Positions 24,794-33,419 of a stretch of DNA of 64,000 nucleotides are shown here, in pieces. Position 1 is the stretch's first letter; the number at the start of each line of letters is the position of its first letter. Position numbers and translations under genes: made by a program. Under the pieces are notes generated by a model. That model was given only the letters and a program-made list of their open reading frames with translations. It did no database searches and was not told where the DNA came from. The DNA comes from Mesorhizobium comanense. GTDB taxonomy: Bacteria > Pseudomonadota > Alphaproteobacteria > Rhizobiales > Rhizobiaceae. Location: the NCBI RefSeq assembly GCF_005503535.1, contig NZ_SCNN01000011.1, forward strand, positions 1 to 64,000, written 5' to 3'.

Positions 24794-25798
24794 TTGAGCG
24801 GCCTCGACCAGACCTTCAACCGCGCCTTCCAACCGCTCGCGGCGGCGGTGGAGGCAAAGCGCATTCCCGGCGGCGTGCTTGGCATTGTAGACCAAAACGG
24901 CGAACGCATCGTCCGCGCGATCGGTTCCGCGCAACTCGTGCCGAAGCAACGCCCCATGCATGCGGAAACCTGGTTCGACCTGGCGTCGCTGACCAAAGTC
25001 GTCTTCACCACGCCGCGCATTCTGGCGCTGGCGGAAGGTGGCGTCATCGATCTCGATGCGCCATTGGTCTCGGCCTTGCCCGACCTTCGCCAGTATGATG
25101 CTGACGCCTGGGAGCGGAAGGTGACGTTTCGCCAGTGCCTCGGCCACCGCACGCCCTTCCCCGCCGTCGAGCCGATCTACACTTACGGTCGCGATCCCGA
25201 CCTGTTGCGCGCCTTTATCCTGCAACGCGCGTGGCGGGCGCGTGATCCCGTCTATTCCGACATCAACTTCATCCTGCTCGGCTTCGCGCTCGAACGGCTG
25301 TCGGGCAAGACGATCCGCGATATGGATCCGGGTCCCGGCTTCGCCTGGTCAGCGGAGCCGGATGCTTCGGCCGCGACCGAGGATTGCACCTGGCGCCATC
25401 GCGTGCTGTCCGGCGAGGTGCATGACGACAATTGCTCGGCGCTGCAGGGCGCCGGGCATGCCGGGCTGTTCGGAACAGCGGGGGCGGTGCTCGATTTCGC
25501 GCTGGGGCTGCTCAGCGGCAGCGGCGCCTGCGAAGGATCGATCGCGCTGATGCGAACACCGCTGTCGGCCACCCGCACCCATGGCTGGGAGCGCCCTTAT
25601 GACGGCTGGTCGGGCGGTGCGCTGTGCGGCCCGGACACCATCGGCCATACCGGCTTCACCGGTACCGGCCTGTGGATCGACTTCGACAGGGGCAAGGCGT
25701 GGACCTTGCTCACCAACCGTATTCATCCGACACGTCATTTCGACAGTGGAATCGTCCAGCTTCGGCAGGCGGTCGGCGATCTCGTCAATGCACCCTAG
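24794..25798 (+). CDS. Serine hydrolase of the beta-lactamase family, AmiE-like (putative MurNAc-L-Ala amidase)
   Basis: A 334-residue class C beta-lactamase-fold hydrolase. The nucleophile motif S65-L-T-K68, the second motif Y154-S-D and the third motif H285-T-G (KTG equivalent) are all present. No signal peptide is seen, so it acts in the cytoplasm. In Bacillus subtilis a protein of this fold, AmiE (YbbE), is encoded with murQ, murR and murP and cuts the MurNAc-L-alanine amide bond of muropeptides. The same company here (murQ, anmK, a peptide transporter) makes that the best guess. It is unlikely to be a resistance beta-lactamase. TTG at 24794 is preceded by GGAAG at 24783-24787. Confidence 0.8.
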   Translation: MSGLDQTFNRAFQPLAAAVEAKRIPGGVLGIVDQNGERIVRAIGSAQLVPKQRPMHAETWFDLASLTKVVFTTPRILALAEGGVIDLDAPLVSALPDLRQYDADAWERKVTFRQCLGHRTPFPAVEPIYTYGRDPDLLRAFILQRAWRARDPVYSDINFILLGFALERLSGKTIRDMDPGPGFAWSAEPDASAATEDCTWRHRVLSGEVHDDNCSALQGAGHAGLFGTAGAVLDFALGLLSGSGACEGSIALMRTPLSATRTHGWERPYDGWSGGALCGPDTIGHTGFTGTGLWIDFDRGKAWTLLTNRIHPTRHFDSGIVQLRQAVGDLVNAP

Positions 25799-25808
25799 GA
25801 GCTCAATG

Positions 25809-26924
25809 ATGGAACCAATCTGGGCCGTTGGCCTGATGACCGGGACCGTGCTTGACGGCAACATCGATGTCGCGCTGATCAAGACCGACGGCGAGCGGAT
25901 CGAGGATTTCGGCACCTACAGGCTGATGCCCTACCCCGCCTCGATCCGAGCCTTGCTGGAAGAGACGCTGACGGCCGCGCGCGCCTGGAATTTCGTCGGC
26001 CCCGAACCGGCGATCTTCCGCAAGGCCGAGGAAGCGTTGACCCGCGCGCAGTCGGCCGCAGTCAAGGAATTGGTCGAAGGCAACGGCATGACGATGGCCG
26101 ATATCGGCGTCGTCGGCTTCCACGGCCAGACCGTCCTGCATCGCGCGCCGCAGGTCGGCCGGCTCGGTCAGACCCGCCAATTGGGCGACGGCGAATTGAT
26201 GCACGAGATCCTCGGCACCAAGGTTGCCTATGATTTCCGCTCGGCCGACATGCGCGCCGGCGGACAAGGCGCGCCGCTCGCCGCGGCCTATCACACGGCG
26301 CTGATGCGCAGCGCCGGCGCCAGCGGCGAGGTTGCCGTGCTTAATCTCGGCGGCGTCGCCAACATCACCTGGTGGGACGGCGCCGACAATGTCGTCGCCT
26401 TCGACACCGGGCCCGCCAACGCGCCGCTCAACGACTTCATCAAGTCTAAAGGGCTTGGCGAAATGGACCGCGACGGCGCGCTGGGCCGTAAAGGCAAGGT
26501 GGACGAGGCGCGTCTCGCCGAACTGTTGCAGCATCCCTACCTGACAAAGCCCTATCCGAAATCGCTCGACCGTTTCGACTTCGGCGCGGCCATGGCCGAC
26601 GGATTGAGCGCCGAGGATGGGGCGGCCCTGCTCACCGCCTTCACCGCGGCCGCCGTCGGCAAGGCGCTTGACCTCTTGCCGAGCCGGCCGAAGAGACTGG
26701 TGGTCAGCGGCGGCGGCCGTCACAACCCGACGATGATGGCAATGCTCGCCAGCCGCGCCGGCGTCGAAGTCGTGCTGGCCGAGAGCCTCGGCTGGAGCGG
26801 CGACGCGGTGGAGGCCGAGTGTTTCGCCTTCCTCGCGGTGCGTGTGCTGCGCGGCCTGCCGATCAGCTTTCCAAGCACGACAGGCGCACCGCAGCCGATG
26901 CGCGGCGGCAAACTCGCCGGCTGA
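25809..26924 (+). CDS. anmK: Anhydro-N-acetylmuramic acid kinase
   Basis: A 371-residue ASKHA-fold kinase that hydrolyses the 1,6-anhydro ring and phosphorylates anhMurNAc to MurNAc-6-phosphate, the substrate of MurQ. The N-terminal WAVGLMTGTVLDGNIDVAL is the family motif with one extra residue between DG and D compared with E. coli (GTSxDGxD), as in the rhizobial clade. VGFHGQTVLHRAP, NLGGVANITWW, FDTGPANAPLNDF and SGGGRHNP are also seen; the FDTGP motif carries the catalytic Asp. ATG 25809 lies seven bases after AGGAG (25797-25801); ATG 25806 is possible. It ends the salvage operon and abuts the convergent GNAT gene with no intergenic base. Confidence 0.93.
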   Translation: MEPIWAVGLMTGTVLDGNIDVALIKTDGERIEDFGTYRLMPYPASIRALLEETLTAARAWNFVGPEPAIFRKAEEALTRAQSAAVKELVEGNGMTMADIGVVGFHGQTVLHRAPQVGRLGQTRQLGDGELMHEILGTKVAYDFRSADMRAGGQGAPLAAAYHTALMRSAGASGEVAVLNLGGVANITWWDGADNVVAFDTGPANAPLNDFIKSKGLGEMDRDGALGRKGKVDEARLAELLQHPYLTKPYPKSLDRFDFGAAMADGLSAEDGAALLTAFTAAAVGKALDLLPSRPKRLVVSGGGRHNPTMMAMLASRAGVEVVLAESLGWSGDAVEAECFAFLAVRVLRGLPISFPSTTGAPQPMRGGKLAG

Positions 26925-27353
26925 TTAGGTGGGCGACAGTTTCTTCTGCAGGAAGACGCGGCTGCGGCCGACGGGAAAATCAGCCAGCGTGCCGAAGGGC
27001 TGATAACCCTGGCGCTGGTAGACCTTGGCGGCGATGGGGCTGAATGTGTCGATCCACGCATTCCTGCAGCCACGCGCCATGGCCTCCTGCTCCGCCGCGT
27101 CCAGCATCCGGCCTGCCATATGTTGGCCGCGCAGGCTCTCGTCGACCCACAGCCATTGCACGTAAAGCCAGCCCCAGGCGGTGTAGCCCGAAATGCCGGC
27201 GACGACCGCGCCTTCCTCGCCGCGCACGAACACCGCGAGCGCCTTCCTCTCGGACGCACCGACATCGCCATCGTTGAACGCCGTCAGGCGCTCACCGAGG
27301 AAGGCGAGGTCTTCCGGCGACGGGTTTGCGGTTGTTTCGAGTGTCGTGTTCAT
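26925..27353 (-). CDS. GNAT family N-acetyltransferase
   Basis: A 142-residue acetyltransferase. The acetyl-CoA pyrophosphate-binding loop is R75-GQHMAG in VDESLRGQHMAGRMLDAAE. The preceding beta strands (AVVAGISGYTAWGWLYVQWLWV) and the C-terminal IDTFSPIAAKVYQRQGYQPFG are typical. The start at 27353 is chosen because the protein then has the usual GNAT length; the frame is open further upstream but without similarity. It is convergent with anmK and 61 bases from dctD. The acceptor is unknown, and a link to murein salvage is not implied, since the gene is on the opposite strand. Confidence 0.85.
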   Translation of the reverse strand: MNTTLETTANPSPEDLAFLGERLTAFNDGDVGASERKALAVFVRGEEGAVVAGISGYTAWGWLYVQWLWVDESLRGQHMAGRMLDAAEQEAMARGCRNAWIDTFSPIAAKVYQRQGYQPFGTLADFPVGRSRVFLQKKLSPT

Positions 27354-27414
27354 GGCTCTTCCCGGAATGCGGCACGGACCAAGCGTTACGAAGGGCGGAG
27401 CGCTTGCGCAACGG

Positions 27415-28800
27415 CTATGTGCGCGCCCGAACAGGTTGCAGGTCCGGATCGCCGCCATTGCGGAATTCGGATGCGGAAATACCGTAGCGCTTGAGCTTGT
27501 CGTAGAAGGTTTTACGCGGCACGCCGAGCGCCTCGATGGCGCCGCGCACGTCGCCGCCATGATCGCGCAACGCTTCGCGGATCAGCTGCGCCTCATACAG
27601 CCCGACCCGCTCGGGCAATGCCGCCGAAGGCTCCCGTGCGATTGCCGTGCTGGTTTGATCCTCAGGGCCGAGGCCGAGCGCCACACGATCGGCGAAATGC
27701 ACGAGTTCGCGCACATTGCCCGGCCAGTCATGCGACTGGAGATAACCGCTCACCGCGGCATTCACCGCCGCGGCAGGCCGGCCGAAGCGCTCCGCCGCCC
27801 TGGCCAGGAAATGGCCGAACAGCATCGGTATATCGCCGCGCCGTTCGCGCAGAGGCGGGATGCGCAGTGTCACCACGTTGAGGCGGAAATAGAGGTCCTC
27901 GCGGAAATCGCCGCGCTGATCCGGCCGTGCGAGATCGACCTTGGTCGCCGCAACGACCCTGAGATCGAGGCGCCTTGTCTCGTTCGAGCCGAGCGGCGTG
28001 AGGCTGCGCGTCTCCAGCACCCGCAAGAGCTTGACCTGGAGGGCCGGCGGCATGGATTCGATCTCGTCCAGGAACAGCGTACCGCCGCTGGAATGCTCGA
28101 CGCTGCCGATCCGCCGCCGCTGCGCGCCGGTGAAGGCGCCCACCTCATGGCCGAACAGTTCGCTCTCGATGACGGTCTCCGGCAGAGCGCCGCAGTTCAG
28201 CGCCACGAAAGGCTTCGCGCGGCGCCGGCCCCAGCGGTGCAGAAGATCGGCCACCACCTCCTTGCCGGTTCCCGTCTCGCCCTCCACCAGCACGTCGACA
28301 TCCATGTCGGCGATCTGGCGCAAGGTCTCGCGCAGCCGCCGCATGGCCGGCGCCTCGCCGATCAGCGGCATGCCGTCGGCCGCCAGCGCGGCGGCTTCCC
28401 GCAAGCGCCTGTTCTCCATCACCAGCCGCCGTTTCTCGGAGGCCCGCTTCAGGGCTTCGACCAGCCGCTCGCCGGCATAGGGTTTCGGGATGAAATCGTA
28501 GACCCCGTCCTTGAGCGCGGCCACCGCAAGATCGACATCGCCATGTCCGGTCACCAGGATCACGGGCAAGTCGGCGTCGACGGCCTTGATGCGATCGAAC
28601 AGCTGCAAGCCGTTCATGCCGGGCATTCGGATGTCGCTGACGACCACACCATCGAAATTCGTGTCGACGGCGCCAAGCGCAGCCTCGGCGGCATTGAATG
28701 CGGCCACGCTGAAGCCGGCGAGTTCGAGCAATTGCGTGGTGGCGTGCAGAAGGTCGACGTCGTCCTCGACGAGCGCCACAAGGCCCGGTCCCTGCGTCAT
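27415..28800 (-). CDS. dctD: Sigma-54-dependent response regulator DctD
   Basis: A 461-residue NtrC-family activator. The receiver domain has the acidic pocket Glu12-Asp13-Asp14, phospho-acceptor Asp56, Thr84 and Lys106. The AAA+ domain has Walker A GETGTGKE at 174-181, the sigma-54 contact loop GAFTGA at 221-226 and Walker B FLDE at 243-246, with the arginine-finger region near the FRLNVVTLRIPPLRER segment. A Fis-type helix-turn-helix closes the protein (GDVRGAIEALGVPRKTFYDKL). The gene overlaps dctB by four bases and is divergent from dctA, which has a sigma-54 promoter and palindromic activator sites. It activates C4-dicarboxylate uptake after phosphorylation by DctB. Confidence 0.95.
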   Translation of the reverse strand: MTQGPGLVALVEDDVDLLHATTQLLELAGFSVAAFNAAEAALGAVDTNFDGVVVSDIRMPGMNGLQLFDRIKAVDADLPVILVTGHGDVDLAVAALKDGVYDFIPKPYAGERLVEALKRASEKRRLVMENRRLREAAALAADGMPLIGEAPAMRRLRETLRQIADMDVDVLVEGETGTGKEVVADLLHRWGRRRAKPFVALNCGALPETVIESELFGHEVGAFTGAQRRRIGSVEHSSGGTLFLDEIESMPPALQVKLLRVLETRSLTPLGSNETRRLDLRVVAATKVDLARPDQRGDFREDLYFRLNVVTLRIPPLRERRGDIPMLFGHFLARAAERFGRPAAAVNAAVSGYLQSHDWPGNVRELVHFADRVALGLGPEDQTSTAIAREPSAALPERVGLYEAQLIREALRDHGGDVRGAIEALGVPRKTFYDKLKRYGISASEFRNGGDPDLQPVRART

Positions 28801-30614
28801 TCGATCCGCCTCAAGTCGAGAGTGAAGGATGCGCCGCCGGCATGGCCGGGGTCATGCCGCAGCGTGCCGCCCAGTTCCTGTGCGATCTCCTGCGAGATCA
28901 CCAGTCCAAGGCCCAGCCCCTTCTCCTTGGTGGTCTGGAACGGCATGAACAGGTTGGCGGCCGCTTCCGGCCCGAGGCCGGGACCGTTGTCGCGCACAGA
29001 AATCAGCACGCGGTCGCCGCGCTCGGCCAGTTCGATCTCGATGCGGGGATCGGGCCGGTCCTTCATGGCGTCCAGCGCGTTCTGCAAGAGGTTGACCAGG
29101 ATCTGCTCCAGCCGGATGCGGCTCGCCATCACCGAGGGTGACGGGCTGCCGTGCGGCTTGACGATGGTGACGCCGGAATCGCGGATGCGGCCGGACAGGA
29201 GAGACAGCGCGCCGTCGATCGCCTCGCGTACCGGCAACGGAGAAGCGGCAAGGCCGGGCCGGCGGGCGAAGGTGCGCAGCGTTCCGGTGATGGCGCCGAT
29301 ACGTTCGGTCATCGAGACGATCGACGTCAGATTGCCGCTCGCGGTTTCTGCCCTGCCGCTCTCGATGAACCGGCCGGCATTCTCGGCATAGGTGCGGATG
29401 GCGGCAACCGGCTGGTTGATCTCATGAGCAACGCCGGCTGCGATCTGGCCGAGGATCGAAAGCCGGTTGGCTTGGGCCAGATCGTCGCGCAGCCGGCGCA
29501 CCTTGGCCTCGGCATTTTCGCGTTCGGCGATTTCGCCAGCGAGCGCGGCGTTGGAACTTGTGAGCTCCGCCGTTCGGGTGCTGACGCGGCTTTCCAGCTC
29601 GGCATTCATGCGCGCCAGCGCTTCCTGGCGCAGCCGGCGTGCGCGGCGCCGGCGGGTGAGCACATAGGCAAGGAGACCCATCAGCAGCAGGCCCATCAGT
29701 GTCGTCAGGCGCGCCGTATTGGCAGCGGAAGAGAGCGCGGCGTCCGCCGGCGTCAGCAGCCACAACCGCCACCCTGGAACGGCGCCCGGCAGGTCTTGCA
29801 CCACCTCGACGAACTGGCGCGGCCTTCCCGAACCGTCGATCGTCGTCAGGCCATCGCCGCCGCCGCGCTCCATCGGCAGCGGTTCGAAGGCGGCGTCGTT
29901 CAATTGCAGTCGCTCATGGGCAAGCGCAGTATCTTGCGCCGAGAGCGGCGCCAGCGCACGGAAACGCCAGTCGGGCTGGCTGGTGGCGAGCACCACGCCG
30001 CGTTCGTCGGTGACGAAGACGAGGAAGCCGCTCGAGCGCCAGCTCGCCTCCACGCCACCGAGTTCAACCTTCAGCACGACGACGCCAAGCGGCTTGCCGC
30101 CGTCGTCGACGCGGCTGGCCAGATAGAGCCCAGGCCGGCCGCTGATGGTGCCCAGGCCGTACTGGCTGGCGGCGCCATTGGCCATTGCCTCCTGAAAATA
30201 GTGCCGGAAATTGTAGTCGATGCCGACAAAGCTGTCCGGCTGGCCGGCATTGCTGGCTGATATGGCGATGCCGGCAGTGTCGATCACATAGATGGCCGAC
30301 GCCGAGGCATCGCTGCCTATGGCCCGCAGCTTGGCATCGAGCGCCGTCTCTTCGACCTTTCCGGCGCGCCGAAGTGCGTCGCGCACGGCGTCATCGCGCG
30401 CCAGCACCAGCGGCACGAGGCGCTGTTTCTCGATCTCGCCGGTCAAAGTCCCGGCCGCCAGCGGCAAGGCGGCCATCGCCCCATCGCGCAGGTCGCCCGC
30501 GGCCTGGTCCCGGGCGATGCGTCCCGCGATGGCCACGGCGCCGGCCAGCAGCGCCAGCGCGATGGCCAGGATCAGCCAGCGCCCGTCGCGCAGGCGCGCC
30601 ACCGCTTCACGCAA
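28797..30614 (-). CDS. dctB: C4-dicarboxylate sensor histidine kinase DctB
   Basis: A 605-residue membrane sensor kinase. TM1 is about residues 12-31 and TM2 about 302-320. They enclose a periplasmic double PDC/PAS sensor (for example IDYNFRHYFQEAMAN, GRPGLYLASRV) that binds succinate, malate and fumarate in known DctB proteins. A coiled-coil linker leads to the H-box AAGVAHEINQP with phospho-acceptor His397, the N-box (NLLQNALDAM) and G-boxes (DNGPGLG and GLGLGL). It overlaps dctD by four bases (ATGA) and lies 297 bases from the divergent dctA. The full set of kinase motifs indicates a functional partner for DctD. Confidence 0.94.
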   Translation of the reverse strand: MREAVARLRDGRWLILAIALALLAGAVAIAGRIARDQAAGDLRDGAMAALPLAAGTLTGEIEKQRLVPLVLARDDAVRDALRRAGKVEETALDAKLRAIGSDASASAIYVIDTAGIAISASNAGQPDSFVGIDYNFRHYFQEAMANGAASQYGLGTISGRPGLYLASRVDDGGKPLGVVVLKVELGGVEASWRSSGFLVFVTDERGVVLATSQPDWRFRALAPLSAQDTALAHERLQLNDAAFEPLPMERGGGDGLTTIDGSGRPRQFVEVVQDLPGAVPGWRLWLLTPADAALSSAANTARLTTLMGLLLMGLLAYVLTRRRRARRLRQEALARMNAELESRVSTRTAELTSSNAALAGEIAERENAEAKVRRLRDDLAQANRLSILGQIAAGVAHEINQPVAAIRTYAENAGRFIESGRAETASGNLTSIVSMTERIGAITGTLRTFARRPGLAASPLPVREAIDGALSLLSGRIRDSGVTIVKPHGSPSPSVMASRIRLEQILVNLLQNALDAMKDRPDPRIEIELAERGDRVLISVRDNGPGLGPEAAANLFMPFQTTKEKGLGLGLVISQEIAQELGGTLRHDPGHAGGASFTLDLRRIE

Positions 30615-30724
30615 CAGGCCGCGACCGGCAAACCCGGCGGTTTCGCTGTGGGTGCTTGCTTGTGGCGTCTGTCCTCTCCCTTTGCCGGCAGTGTAATGCG
30701 AAATTCCGCCCAGGCAAACAAGGC

Positions 30725-30781
30725 CTGTGCGGAAATCCGCACAGAGCTCGCCAAGAAACTATCGAGAATGGCGGAAATCCG
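30725..30781. promoter_or_regulatory. Tandem DctD upstream activator sites for dctA
   Basis: Site 1 is the 20-base palindrome CTGTGCGGAAATCCGCACAG at 30725-30744, with perfect nine-base arms. Site 2 shares its core CGGAAATCCG at 30772-30781. The two centres are 42 bases apart, four helical turns, so the sites lie on the same face of the DNA. They stand about 30-80 bases upstream of the -24 element of the dctA promoter, the usual arrangement for DctD. Confidence 0.8.
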
Positions 30782-30804
30782 GGGAATCCGGCCCTGCCAC
30801 GATC

Positions 30805-30820
30805 TGGCACGGCGCTTGCA
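30805..30820 (+). promoter_or_regulatory. Sigma-54 (-24/-12) promoter of dctA
   Basis: TGGCACGGCGCTTGCA matches the sigma-54 consensus TGGCAC-N5-TTGCA exactly, with the GG and GC doublets in correct spacing. Transcription would start near 30831, leaving a leader of about 80 bases before the dctA ATG. Confidence 0.92.
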
Positions 30821-30911
30821 AACCCATTCGCAGCGGCGGGCGACCGGAGCGCCGCGATGGGAGAAGCCTAGCAGGGCGCGCTAGCCGCCCCATCCGGCCA
30901 GGGAGAGTTCG

Positions 30912-32240
30912 ATGCATATCGCAGACCAATCAGCCGCGCCCGCCGCGCAGCGCAAGCCCCTCTATGCCCAGCTCTACGTGCAGGTGCTGGTGGCGATCAC
31001 CGTCGGCATCCTGCTCGGCCATTACTACCCGTCGATCGGCGAAAGCATGAAGCCGCTGGGCGATGCCTTCATCAAGCTGGTCAAGATGATCATCGCGCCG
31101 GTCATCTTCCTGACAGTGGCGACCGGCATCGCCGGCATGAGCGACCTGCAGAAGGTCGGCCGTGTCGCCGGCAAGGCGATGCTCTATTTCCTCACCTTCT
31201 CGACGCTGGCGCTCATCGTCGGCCTCGTGGTGGCCAATGTCGTGCAGCCGGGCGCCGGCTTCAACATCGATCCGGCAACGCTCGACGCCTCGACCGTCAA
31301 CACCTACGCCGCCAAGGCGCATGACCAGTCTGTGACCGGCTTCCTGATGAACATCATCCCCGGAACGATCGTCGGCGCCTTCGCCGATGGCGACATATTG
31401 CAGGTGCTGTTCTTCTCGGTGCTGTTTGGCGTCGCGCTGGCGCTGGTCGGCGACAAGGGCGCGCCGGTGCTCAACTTCCTGCAGGCGCTGATGGCGCCGA
31501 TGTTCAAGCTGGTCGGCGTGCTGATGAAGGCCGCCCCGATCGGCGCGTTCGGCGCCATGGCCTTCACCATCGGCAAATACGGCATCGGCTCGGTGATCAA
31601 CCTCGCCATGCTGGTCGGCACCTTCTATGCGACGTCGTTCCTGTTCGTGTTCGTCGTTCTCGGCGCCGTCTGCCGCTATAATGGCTTCTCCATCCTGTCG
31701 CTGATCCGCTACATCAAGGAAGAGCTGCTGCTGGTGCTGGGCACATCGTCGTCGGAAGCCGCCCTGCCCTCGCTGATGGAGAAGATGGAGAAGGCCGGCG
31801 CCAAGCGCTCGGTGGTTGGCCTGGTCATCCCGACCGGCTATTCCTTCAACCTCGACGGCACCAACATCTACATGACTCTCGCCGCGCTGTTCATCGCGCA
31901 GGCGACCAACATCCACCTTTCCTTCGGCGACCAGATCCTGCTGCTACTGGTGGCGATGCTGTCCTCCAAAGGCGCCGCCGGCATTACCGGGGCGGGCTTC
32001 ATCACCTTGGCGGCGACGCTCTCGGTGGTTCCCTCGGTGCCGGTCGCCGGCATGGCGCTGATCCTCGGCGTCGACCGCTTCATGTCGGAGTGCCGGGCAC
32101 TGACCAACTTTGTCGGCAACGCGGTGGCCACGCTGGTGGTGGCGCGCTGGGAAGGCGAACTCGACGAGGCCAAGCTGGCAAAGGCGCTCGCGGGCACGGC
32201 CGATGACAGCCTGCCGGCGGACGTCGTTCCCGCCGAGTGA
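30912..32240 (+). CDS. dctA: C4-dicarboxylate:cation symporter DctA
   Basis: A 442-residue inner-membrane symporter of the DAACS family that brings in succinate, malate and fumarate, the carbon source of nitrogen-fixing rhizobia in nodules. Family features include KLVKMIIAPVIFLTVATGIAGMSD, the serine-rich LGTSSSEAALPSLMEKME hairpin, GYSFNLDGTNIYMTLAALFIAQA and GFITLAATLSVVPSVPVAG. The length is normal. GGGAGAG at 30901-30907 precedes the ATG. Expression is expected to need DctB/DctD and sigma-54, judging from the promoter and activator sites upstream. Confidence 0.96.
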   Translation: MHIADQSAAPAAQRKPLYAQLYVQVLVAITVGILLGHYYPSIGESMKPLGDAFIKLVKMIIAPVIFLTVATGIAGMSDLQKVGRVAGKAMLYFLTFSTLALIVGLVVANVVQPGAGFNIDPATLDASTVNTYAAKAHDQSVTGFLMNIIPGTIVGAFADGDILQVLFFSVLFGVALALVGDKGAPVLNFLQALMAPMFKLVGVLMKAAPIGAFGAMAFTIGKYGIGSVINLAMLVGTFYATSFLFVFVVLGAVCRYNGFSILSLIRYIKEELLLVLGTSSSEAALPSLMEKMEKAGAKRSVVGLVIPTGYSFNLDGTNIYMTLAALFIAQATNIHLSFGDQILLLLVAMLSSKGAAGITGAGFITLAATLSVVPSVPVAGMALILGVDRFMSECRALTNFVGNAVATLVVARWEGELDEAKLAKALAGTADDSLPADVVPAE

Positions 32241-32263
32241 GCCTTGCGATCGCGCAGCATGAG

Positions 32264-32302
32264 AAAAAGGCCGGAGGCAGTGATGTCTCCGGCCGTTTTT
32301 TC
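32264..32302. terminator. Bidirectional rho-independent terminator between dctA and the sugar operon
   Basis: The stem GGCCGGAG (32269-32276) pairs with CTCCGGCC (32287-32294) around a ten-base loop. A T-tract follows at 32296-32302 and an A-tract precedes at 32264-32268, so the hairpin can terminate both dctA and the convergent minus-strand sugar operon. The flanking CATGAGAAAA and TTTTCTCATG extend the pairing. Confidence 0.88.
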
Positions 32303-32318
32303 TCATGCGTGGAGCGGA

Positions 32319-33419
32319 TCAGGCGACGCGGGCTCCTGCAAGCGGGGCCAGCGCCTTGCCGTCGGCGCCGAAGAGATGGCAATGGCCCGGATCGACCTGC
32401 ATGGCGATGGGGCTGTGCAGCGGCGTGGTGTCGGTGCCCTCGGTCTGCACGACCAGCCTTGCCTTCTCGCCGATGTCGGCGTGAAGGATGGTCAGGCCGC
32501 CGAGCCGTTCGGCCAGCACGGCTTCACCCTTGAACTGGCCGCCACTGGCGATGCGGATATGTTCGGGCCTGATGCCAAGCAGCACGTCGCTGCCAGGTGT
32601 TTGCGATCCGGCCTCCACCGGCACCGTGACGCTCGATCCTCCCGGCAGGGACACGGAGACCCCACTGCCGTCGGCCGACAGCACCTTGACCGGCAGCATG
32701 TTCATCTTCGGCGAGCCGATGAAGCCGGCGACGAAGACATTGGCCGGCCTGTTGTAGAGATCAAGCGGCGAGCCGACCTGTTCGATCGTACCGGCATTGA
32801 GGACGACGATCTTGTCGGCCATGGTCATCGCCTCGGTCTGGTCGTGCGTGACATAGACGATTGTCGCGGCAAGGCGCTCGTGCAGTTGCATGAGCTCCAG
32901 GCGCATGTTGACGCGCAACGCCGCGTCGAGGTTCGACAGCGGCTCGTCGAACAGAAACACCTTCGGCTGGCGCACGATGGCGCGACCGATGGCGACGCGC
33001 TGGCGCTGGCCGCCGGACAATGCCTTCGGCCGACGGTCGAGCAGATGCGACAATTGCAGCACCTCGGCCGCCGCCTTGACCTTGGCGTCGCGCTCGGCCA
33101 CCGGCAACCCTGATATCTTCAGCGCAAAGCCCATGTTTTCCGCGACCGTCATATGCGGGTAGAGCGCATAGGACTGAAACACCATCGCAAGCCCGCGCTC
33201 GGACGGGTCGACCTCGTTGATGCGCACGCCATCGAGCTGGAGTTCGCCGGCCGTGATCTTCTCCAGGCCCGCGATCATGCGCAACAGCGTCGACTTCCCG
33301 CAGCCCGAAGGGCCGACGAAGACGACGAATTCGCGGTCGCCGACATCGAGGTCGACGCCCTTGATCACTTCGGCATTGCCATAAGACTTGCGCAGGCCGC
33401 GCAGCTTGAGCTCAGCCAT
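32319..33419 (-). CDS. Sugar ABC transporter ATP-binding protein, UgpC/MalK type
   Basis: A 366-residue ATPase of the CUT1 carbohydrate importer class. Walker A is GPSGCGKST at 36-44, the signature LSGGQ at 134-138 and Walker B VFLFDE at 154-159. A C-terminal TOBE/OB regulatory domain follows (GSPLDLYNRPANVFVAGFIGSPKMN, LGIRPEHI). The ATG at 33419 has GGAGGGAC upstream. It is the last gene of the ten-gene sugar operon and overlaps the ROK kinase gene by eight bases. It would power the MalF/MalG-like permeases encoded about 6 kb upstream in the same transcript. Confidence 0.93.
   Translation of the reverse strand: MAELKLRGLRKSYGNAEVIKGVDLDVGDREFVVFVGPSGCGKSTLLRMIAGLEKITAGELQLDGVRINEVDPSERGLAMVFQSYALYPHMTVAENMGFALKISGLPVAERDAKVKAAAEVLQLSHLLDRRPKALSGGQRQRVAIGRAIVRQPKVFLFDEPLSNLDAALRVNMRLELMQLHERLAATIVYVTHDQTEAMTMADKIVVLNAGTIEQVGSPLDLYNRPANVFVAGFIGSPKMNMLPVKVLSADGSGVSVSLPGGSSVTVPVEAGSQTPGSDVLLGIRPEHIRIASGGQFKGEAVLAERLGGLTILHADIGEKARLVVQTEGTDTTPLHSPIAMQVDPGHCHLFGADGKALAPLAGARVA

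Noticed and set aside
24794..25798. Antibiotic-resistance beta-lactamase
   Set aside because: The fold motifs are present, but there is no export signal and the gene is embedded among murein-sugar salvage genes. A muramyl-peptide amidase role fits better.
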